From contig CAISIP010000436.1 of the NCBI GenBank assembly GCA_903885415.1, forward strand, positions 1 to 10,970: a stretch of 10,970 nt of DNA, given 5' to 3'. Position numbers and translations under genes: made by a program. The notes beneath the pieces were generated by a model, which saw only the letters and a program-made list of their open reading frames with translations, was not told where the DNA came from and did not search any database. Source of the stretch: an uncultured beta proteobacterium. GTDB lineage: Bacteria > Pseudomonadota > Gammaproteobacteria > Burkholderiales > Burkholderiaceae_C. Shown in pieces: positions 6,437 to 10,970 of this stretch; the first letter of the stretch is position 1; the number at the start of each line of letters is the position of its first letter.

Positions 6437-6465
6437 GGCGCGGGCATCGGGCACAGGCCCGCGCC
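6437..6465 (+). terminator. Strong hairpin after the Rid gene, terminator or attenuator candidate
   Basis: GGCGCGGGC (6437-6445) and GCCCGCGCC (6457-6465) pair perfectly over 9 bp with an 11-base loop, starting nine bases after the Rid stop codon. A rival right arm, GCCCGCGC (6470-6477), could pair with 6438-6445 instead. No T-run follows, so partial or factor-dependent termination, or mRNA 3'-end protection, is more likely than full intrinsic termination. Confidence 0.42.
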
Positions 6466-6493
6466 CGGCGCCCGCGCATGCTGCAGTGCATGA

Positions 6494-6522
6494 TTGCCGC
6501 TGCCAGGCGGATATGCTCAAAT
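6494..6522 (+). promoter_or_regulatory. Candidate sigma-70 promoter for the ABC transporter genes
   Basis: TTGCCG (6494-6499) and TCAAAT (6517-6522) each match consensus at four of six positions with an ideal 17-base spacer. They lie 81 bases before the binding-protein ATG and downstream of the hairpin at 6437-6465. The placement suggests the transporter can be transcribed on its own. Sequence match alone is modest evidence. Confidence 0.3.
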
Positions 6523-6589
6523 GCCGAGGCTTTCAACACCACGGCGATGCGGGCGCAGCGTGGAACCCCACGCAATGCCGTCCACCAAC

Positions 6590-6595
6590 AGGAGA
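6590..6595 (+). promoter_or_regulatory. Ribosome binding site deciding the binding-protein start
   Basis: AGGAGA lies seven bases before the ATG at 6603. It excludes the in-frame upstream ATG at 6486, which would bury the signal peptide. Confidence 0.7.
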
Positions 6596-6602
6596 CACTT
6601 CA

Positions 6603-8219
6603 ATGACACGTTCAAGGCGTTCGATTCTGAAAGCTGGCGCTGCGGCGCTGGCGGTGGTGGGCGCACCCCACGTGGCGCGGGCCCAGCAAAAGCCGCCGCG
6701 CCAGGCGCGCATGGTGCCGCACGGCGACCTCAATGTGCTCGATCCGATCTGGACGACACAGAACATGGCGGCCTACCACGGCGCGATGATGTACGACACG
6801 CTGTTTGGCTACGACGCCAACTTCAACCCGCAGCCGCAGATGGTCGGCAAGACCGATATTTCGAACGACCGCAAGACCTATAGCTTCGAGCTGCGCCCGG
6901 GGCTGAAATGGCACGACGGAACGCCGGTCACTGCGCGCGACTGCGTCGCATCGATACGCCGCTGGCAGGCCAAGGACGGCGCCGGCCAGCACCTGTTCGA
7001 ACGCGTGGCCGATACGCCGGTGGTCGATGAAAAAACCTTTCGCATCGTCCTTAAAGAGCCCTACGGTCTGCTGATCGACGCGCTGGCCAAGACCACCACG
7101 CCGCTGTGCCTGATGATGAAGGCCGAGATAGCCGCCACCGACCCCAACACCCAGATCACCCGGCATATTGGCTCGGGCCCGTTCAAGTTTGTCGAGGCGG
7201 AGTACCGCCCGGGCAGCCGGGTGGTCTACGAACGCAACCCCGACTATGTGCCGCGCAGCGAGCCGGCTTCGGGCATCGCAGGCGGCAAGCGGGTGCTGCT
7301 CGACCGTGTCATCTGGGACATCATCCCTGACGCGCAGACCGCTGCCTCGGCGTTGATGGCCGGCGAGGTCGATTTCTTCGAGGTGCCGCCGATCGACATC
7401 CTGCCCGCGCTGACGGCGACGCCGGGCGTGAAGATCGACGTCTTCAACAAGCTGGGCAATGTGGGCTATGTGCGCCTGAACCATCTGCACGCCCCCTTCA
7501 ACAACCTGGCGGCGCGCAAGGCGGCGCAGCTCGCCATCAACCAAGAGGACATCCAGCGCGCTGCGGTCGGTAACGCCGCCTACTACCAGACCTGCGGATC
7601 GCACTTTGCCTGCGGTTCGGCGATGGGCGTCACCGACGGGTCCGAGGCGCTGATGCTCAATGCGCCGCTGGCGCAGCGACAGGCGCGCGCGCGCGAGCTG
7701 CTCAAGGAGTCTGGCTACGACGGCAAGCCGATCGTGCTGCTGCACGCGACCAACATCCATGTGATGAACCAGACCATGCTGGTGGTCGCGCAAAGCCTGC
7801 GCCAGGTCGGCTTCAACGTGCAGCTGGCGTCGACCGACTGGGGCGCGGTGGTCACCCGGCGCTCCAACCAGAGTCCACCCGACCAGGGCGGCTGGAACGT
7901 CTTCTACACCTGGGCCGGCGGCAGCGCCGCCGCCAATCCGGTCAGCCTGCTGTGGAATGCAGCCACCGGCCGCAAGGCCGGCGTCGGCTGGCCGGAAAAT
8001 GCGGCCATCGAAAAGATGCGCAACGAGTGGGCGGCGGCGCCAACGCCGGAATCGCGCAAGGCGATCGCAGCCCGGCTCAACCGCACCATGATGGAGTATG
8101 TGCACGACGTCAAGACCGGCCAGTGGATGGCGCCGGTGGCGTACCGGGCCGACCGGCTGCGCGGCATGCTGGCCGTTCCCGAAGTGATCACCTGGTGGAA
8201 CGTGGAGCGCTACGCCTGA
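6603..8219 (+). CDS. ABC transporter substrate-binding protein, family 5 (Dpp/Opp type), Tat-exported
   Basis: The 538-residue product is a normal length for SBP family 5, the receptors for di- and oligopeptides, nickel chelates, opines and related solutes. The N-terminus is a twin-arginine signal: SRRSILK at residues 4-10, a hydrophobic core, and a cut after ARA near residue 27. Export of a folded protein by Tat is likely. The family signature is at about 95-118 (FELRPGLKWHDGTPVT and following), then GSGPFKF (190-196) and RNPDY (211-215). The C-terminal lobe includes LLKESGYDGKP. The Tat signal, RDC in place of the usual DVV/AEDV, and the ATNIHVMNQ segment resemble the branch common in Burkholderiales and Rhizobiales with uncharacterised ligands. 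The gene comes 174 bases after the Rid gene and 59 before the permease. The ligand is unknown, and peptide-like is only the default. Confidence 0.9.
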   Translation: MTRSRRSILKAGAAALAVVGAPHVARAQQKPPRQARMVPHGDLNVLDPIWTTQNMAAYHGAMMYDTLFGYDANFNPQPQMVGKTDISNDRKTYSFELRPGLKWHDGTPVTARDCVASIRRWQAKDGAGQHLFERVADTPVVDEKTFRIVLKEPYGLLIDALAKTTTPLCLMMKAEIAATDPNTQITRHIGSGPFKFVEAEYRPGSRVVYERNPDYVPRSEPASGIAGGKRVLLDRVIWDIIPDAQTAASALMAGEVDFFEVPPIDILPALTATPGVKIDVFNKLGNVGYVRLNHLHAPFNNLAARKAAQLAINQEDIQRAAVGNAAYYQTCGSHFACGSAMGVTDGSEALMLNAPLAQRQARARELLKESGYDGKPIVLLHATNIHVMNQTMLVVAQSLRQVGFNVQLASTDWGAVVTRRSNQSPPDQGGWNVFYTWAGGSAAANPVSLLWNAATGRKAGVGWPENAAIEKMRNEWAAAPTPESRKAIAARLNRTMMEYVHDVKTGQWMAPVAYRADRLRGMLAVPEVITWWNVERYA

Positions 8220-8242
8220 GCCTGCGACGCCCCCCAGTGCCA

Positions 8243-8263
8243 GCCAGGTCGGCGTGACCTGGC
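8243..8263 (+). terminator. Intercistronic hairpin between binding protein and permease genes
   Basis: GCCAGGTC (8243-8250) and GACCTGGC (8256-8263) are perfect 8-bp complements with a 5-base loop, placed 23 bases after the stop of the binding-protein gene and 16 bases before the permease ATG. No T-run follows. Such hairpins in ABC operons commonly protect the upstream mRNA or cause partial termination, giving more receptor than permease. The function here is inferred from position. Confidence 0.45.
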
Positions 8264-8278
8264 CGGCGCTGAGAACCG

Positions 8279-9223
8279 ATGCTCTCCTACTTATTTCGTC
8301 GCCTGCTCGGCGTGCTGCCGGTGATGCTGGTCGTCGGCATTTTCGTCTTCTCCCTGCTGCACCTGGCGCCCGGCGACCCGGCCGCGATCATGGCCGGGGA
8401 CAACGCGAGCGAAGCCAACATAGCGCAGATACGCACCCGCCTGGGCCTCGACCGGCCGCTGCTCGAGCAGTTCGCGAGTTGGGCCTGGTCGACCCTGCAT
8501 GGCGATCTCGGCGTATCGATGTTTTCCAACATCGCCGTCACGACGCTGGTGCAGCAGCGCATGGGCCCGACCTTTTCGCTGGCGGCCACGACGATGCTGG
8601 TGGCGGTCAGCATCGCCGTCACCATGGGCGTTCTGGCCGCCTGGAAGGCCGGGTCGCTGCTTGACCGCGCCGTCATGGGGCTGGCGGTCACCGGTTTTTC
8701 GGTTCCGGTTTTCGTCGTCGGCTACCTGATGGTCTACTTCTTCGCGCTGCAATGGCGCTGGCTGCCGGTACAGGGCTATGTGCCACTGTCCGAAGGCTTC
8801 TGGCCCTGGTTGCGCCACCTGATCATGCCGTCCTTCGCGCTCGGCCTGGCCTATGTCGCGCTGATTGCGCGCATTACCCGCGCGAGCATGCTGGAGGTGC
8901 TGGCGGAAGACTACATCCGCACCGCCAGCGCCAAGGGAGTCGCCACCATGCCGATGCTGATCGGCCACGCATTGAAGAACGCGGCGGTTCCGATCGTCAC
9001 CGTCATCGGCATCGGCGTTGCGCTGCTGATATCGGGCGTGGTGATCACCGAAAGCGTGTTCAACATACCCGGCATCGGGCGCCTGGTGGTCGATGCCATC
9101 GCCCGGCGCGACTACCCGATCATTCAGGGCGTGATGATCCTGTTCGCCGCCGTCTATGTGCTGATCAACCTGCTGATCGACCTCAGCTACTGCCTGCTGG
9201 ATCCGCGGATCCGCTACGCCTGA
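8279..9223 (+). CDS. ABC transporter permease, DppB/OppB family
   Basis: The 314-residue inner-membrane protein starts with the typical MLSYLFRRLLGVLPVMLVV helix and LAPGDPA (30-35). It carries about six hydrophobic segments (roughly 10-30, 98-122, 132-156, 182-198, 237-259 and 285-305). The cytoplasmic EAA-type loop that docks on the ATPase is at about 209-235 (EDYIRTASAKG and following). ESVFNIPGIGRLVVDAI and the C-terminal DPRIRYA are family hallmarks. It forms the translocation pore with the next permease. The ribosome site is weak (GAGAA, 8271-8275), and the 8243-8263 hairpin lies just upstream, so translation may be lower than for the receptor. The TGA overlaps the next ATG by one base (TGATG, 9221-9225), which implies translational coupling. 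Confidence 0.93.
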   Translation: MLSYLFRRLLGVLPVMLVVGIFVFSLLHLAPGDPAAIMAGDNASEANIAQIRTRLGLDRPLLEQFASWAWSTLHGDLGVSMFSNIAVTTLVQQRMGPTFSLAATTMLVAVSIAVTMGVLAAWKAGSLLDRAVMGLAVTGFSVPVFVVGYLMVYFFALQWRWLPVQGYVPLSEGFWPWLRHLIMPSFALGLAYVALIARITRASMLEVLAEDYIRTASAKGVATMPMLIGHALKNAAVPIVTVIGIGVALLISGVVITESVFNIPGIGRLVVDAIARRDYPIIQGVMILFAAVYVLINLLIDLSYCLLDPRIRYA

Positions 9224-10071
9224 TGGCCGAGCACAGCCCGTCGTCCCGCGCCGCGGACTTCGCTCGGCGCCAACCGACCATCGTCGTCGGCGCGCTGCTG
9301 CTGTCGCTGATCACGCTGGCGGCCCTGCTCGCGCCGCTGATCGCCGGCGATCCACTGGCTTTTGAGCCGGTCAACCGGCTGCGCGGGCCGTCGGCCCAGT
9401 TCTGGCTCGGCACCGATAGCCTGGGGCGCGATGTGTATGCGCGCATGGTCCACGGCGCACGCATTTCGCTGCTCGTCGGCCTGGCGGTGGCGCTCATTTC
9501 CATCGTCAGCGGCTCGGTGGTCGGACTGCTGGCGGGCTACTTCAGCCGCTTTGACGCCATCGTCATGCGGCTGATGGACGGCATCATGGCGATCCCGTCG
9601 ATCCTGCTGGCCATCGCGCTGGTGGCGCTGCTCGGCGCCAGCGTCAAGGTGGTGATCATTGCGATCGCGATTCCCGAGATTCCGCGCGTGACGCGGCTGG
9701 TGCGCGCGGTCGTGCTGTCGGTGCGCGACCTCCCCTTCGTCGAGGCGGCGCGATCCAACGGTACCCGCGTGGGCAAGCTGCTGCGACGCCATATCCTGCC
9801 CAGCACGGTGGCGCCGCTCATCGTGCAGGCGACCTATATTTGCGCGTCGGCGATCCTGACCGAAGCGGGCCTGAGTTTCCTGGGCGCGGGAACGCCCCCC
9901 GAGCTGCCCACCTGGGGCAACATGATCGCGTCGAGCCGGCTGTACCTGCAGATCGCACCCTGGACCATATTTGCGCCCGGGATCTGCCTGGCGTTGGTGG
10001 TGCTGGCGGTCAACCTGCTCGGCGACGGGCTGCGCGACCGCCTCGACCCGCGCATTTCGAGGCGGATGTAA
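9223..10071 (+). CDS. ABC transporter permease, DppC/OppC family
   Basis: The 282-residue product is normal in length for the family. After a short cytoplasmic N-terminus comes the first membrane helix (about 18-41). The DppC signature FWLGTDSLGRDVYARMVHGA follows (60-79), then ISLLVGLAVALISIVSGSVVG. The EAA loop is at about 174-194 (EAARSNGTRVGK and following), with GLSFLGAGTPPELPTWG at 216-232 and a C-terminal NLLGDGLRDRLDPR. It pairs with the DppB-like subunit to form the channel. Both ends overlap neighbours by one base: TGATG with the upstream permease and TAATG with the downstream ATPase. The three proteins are thus probably made together. No separate ribosome site was needed to choose the start, since the coupled ATG begins at the expected family position. 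Confidence 0.93.
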   Translation: MAEHSPSSRAADFARRQPTIVVGALLLSLITLAALLAPLIAGDPLAFEPVNRLRGPSAQFWLGTDSLGRDVYARMVHGARISLLVGLAVALISIVSGSVVGLLAGYFSRFDAIVMRLMDGIMAIPSILLAIALVALLGASVKVVIIAIAIPEIPRVTRLVRAVVLSVRDLPFVEAARSNGTRVGKLLRRHILPSTVAPLIVQATYICASAILTEAGLSFLGAGTPPELPTWGNMIASSRLYLQIAPWTIFAPGICLALVVLAVNLLGDGLRDRLDPRISRRM

Positions 10072-10970
10072 TGCAAGCGGTACTCGCGATCGACAACCTG
10101 CACACCCGCTTCTTCACGCGCGACGGCGTGGTGCGCGCGATCGATGGCCTGTCGCTGAGCGTACAGGCCGGAGAAGTGCTCGGCATCGTGGGCGAGAGCG
10201 GCTGCGGAAAATCGGTCACCGCGCTATCGGTGATGCGGCTGATACCGCCCCGCTCGGGCCGTATCGTCGCGGGGTCGGTGCGCTTCGAGGGGCAGGATCT
10301 GGCAGCACTCGACGATGCGCAGATGCGCCGCATTCGCGGCAACCAGATCGCGATGGTTTTCCAGGAGCCGATGACATCGCTGAACCCGGTGCACACGGTC
10401 GGCGCGCAGATCGCCGAGGCGGTGCGCATCCACCAGGGTCTGTCGCGCGCCGGCGCGATGGCGCGCGCGGTCGAGATGCTCGGGCTGGTGCGCATACCGG
10501 ATGCGCCGCGGCGGGTCCACGACTATCCGCACCAGTTTTCCGGCGGCATGCGCCAGCGGGTGATGATCGCGATGGCGCTATCGTGCAACCCGAAGCTGCT
10601 GATCGCCGACGAACCGACGACCGCGCTGGACGTCACGATTCAAGCCCAGATACTCAAGCTGATGGTCGACCTCAACGGCCGGGTCGGCGCCGCCATCATG
10701 CTGATCACGCACGATCTGGGCGTCATCGCCGAAACCGCGCATCGGGTGGTGGTGATGTACGCCGGGCGCAAGGTGGAGGAGGCCACGGTGCAGGCGCTGT
10801 TCGACCGGCCGGTGCACCCCTACACCCGCGGCCTGATGGCGTCCATCCCGCGCGGGCGTCAGGGCGCGCGAACGCGCCGACTGAGCGAGATAGCCGGAAT
10901 CGTTCCCTCGTTGCGCGAAGCCGCCCCGGGCCAGGCGGCCTTCAGCGGCTGCGCCTTTGCACCACGCTGC
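10071..10970 (+). CDS. ABC transporter ATP-binding protein, DppD/OppD family (3' end outside window)
   Basis: The first 300 residues are visible, and the frame is open at the window end. The nucleotide-binding domain is complete: Walker A GESGCGKS (41-48), Q-loop Q98 (VFQEPMTSLNP), ABC signature FSGGMRQR (156-163), Walker B LLIADEP with catalytic E181, D-loop ALD, and H-loop H214 (ITHDLGV). The C-terminal oligopeptide/dipeptide extension follows the conserved HPYTRGLMASIP. It includes GCAFAPRC (293-300), the first two cysteines of a region that binds an iron-sulfur cluster in some family members. DppD proteins are typically about 320-340 residues, so only a short tail is missing. The ATG overlaps the preceding TAA by one base. 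A partner DppF-like ATPase gene is expected just beyond the window. Confidence 0.93.
   Translation, partial: MQAVLAIDNLHTRFFTRDGVVRAIDGLSLSVQAGEVLGIVGESGCGKSVTALSVMRLIPPRSGRIVAGSVRFEGQDLAALDDAQMRRIRGNQIAMVFQEPMTSLNPVHTVGAQIAEAVRIHQGLSRAGAMARAVEMLGLVRIPDAPRRVHDYPHQFSGGMRQRVMIAMALSCNPKLLIADEPTTALDVTIQAQILKLMVDLNGRVGAAIMLITHDLGVIAETAHRVVVMYAGRKVEEATVQALFDRPVHPYTRGLMASIPRGRQGARTRRLSEIAGIVPSLREAAPGQAAFSGCAFAPRC

Noticed and set aside
6612..8105. Long antisense open frame (497 codons) opposite the binding-protein gene
   Set aside because: It is a GC-rich codon-bias shadow with a low-complexity His/Arg/Gln-rich product and no recognisable motifs.

Overview
This GC-rich window is dense with ordinary bacterial genes. 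It most likely comes from a betaproteobacterium of the order Burkholderiales. That is an inference from a Bug/TctC-type solute receptor, a Dpp/Opp-type operon beside an M81 (MlrC-like) metallopeptidase, and strong GC bias at third codon positions. There is no rRNA, tRNA, CRISPR array, transposase or phage gene, and no gene-free stretch longer than about 300 bases.

Left part (1-3242): the C-terminal part of a Bug-family receptor (+) faces a gluconate 5-dehydrogenase-like SDR (-), with a hairpin over both stop codons. After a 233-base gap comes a 75-residue exported protein made of an Ala/Pro block and an Ala-Lys-Lys block (+). It converges on a GDSL/SGNH-hydrolase lipoprotein (-), with only 13 bases and overlapping hairpins between the stops. 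These genes have no obvious shared pathway.

Right part (3243-10970): a quinone-oxidoreductase-like MDR enzyme (-) is divergent from a long rightward cluster. In order, the cluster holds an M81/MlrC-family metallopeptidase, a Rid/YjgF-family protein, a Tat-exported family 5 substrate-binding protein, two Dpp/Opp-type permeases and a Dpp/Opp-type ATPase cut by the window end. The permease and ATPase genes are joined by 1-base stop/start overlaps. A perfect 9-bp hairpin and a candidate promoter lie between the Rid and binding-protein genes. Another perfect hairpin lies between the binding protein and the first permease.

Taken together, the right part looks like an uptake-and-breakdown locus. 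The ABC system would import a peptide-like or amide-containing compound, the M81 enzyme would hydrolyse it, and the Rid protein would clear reactive imine/enamine by-products. The divergent MDR reductase may act on a carbonyl product. The substrate cannot be read from the sequence. Each component belongs to a known family. The least familiar items are the small Ala/Pro/Lys repeat protein and the pairing of M81 and Rid genes with a peptide-type transporter.
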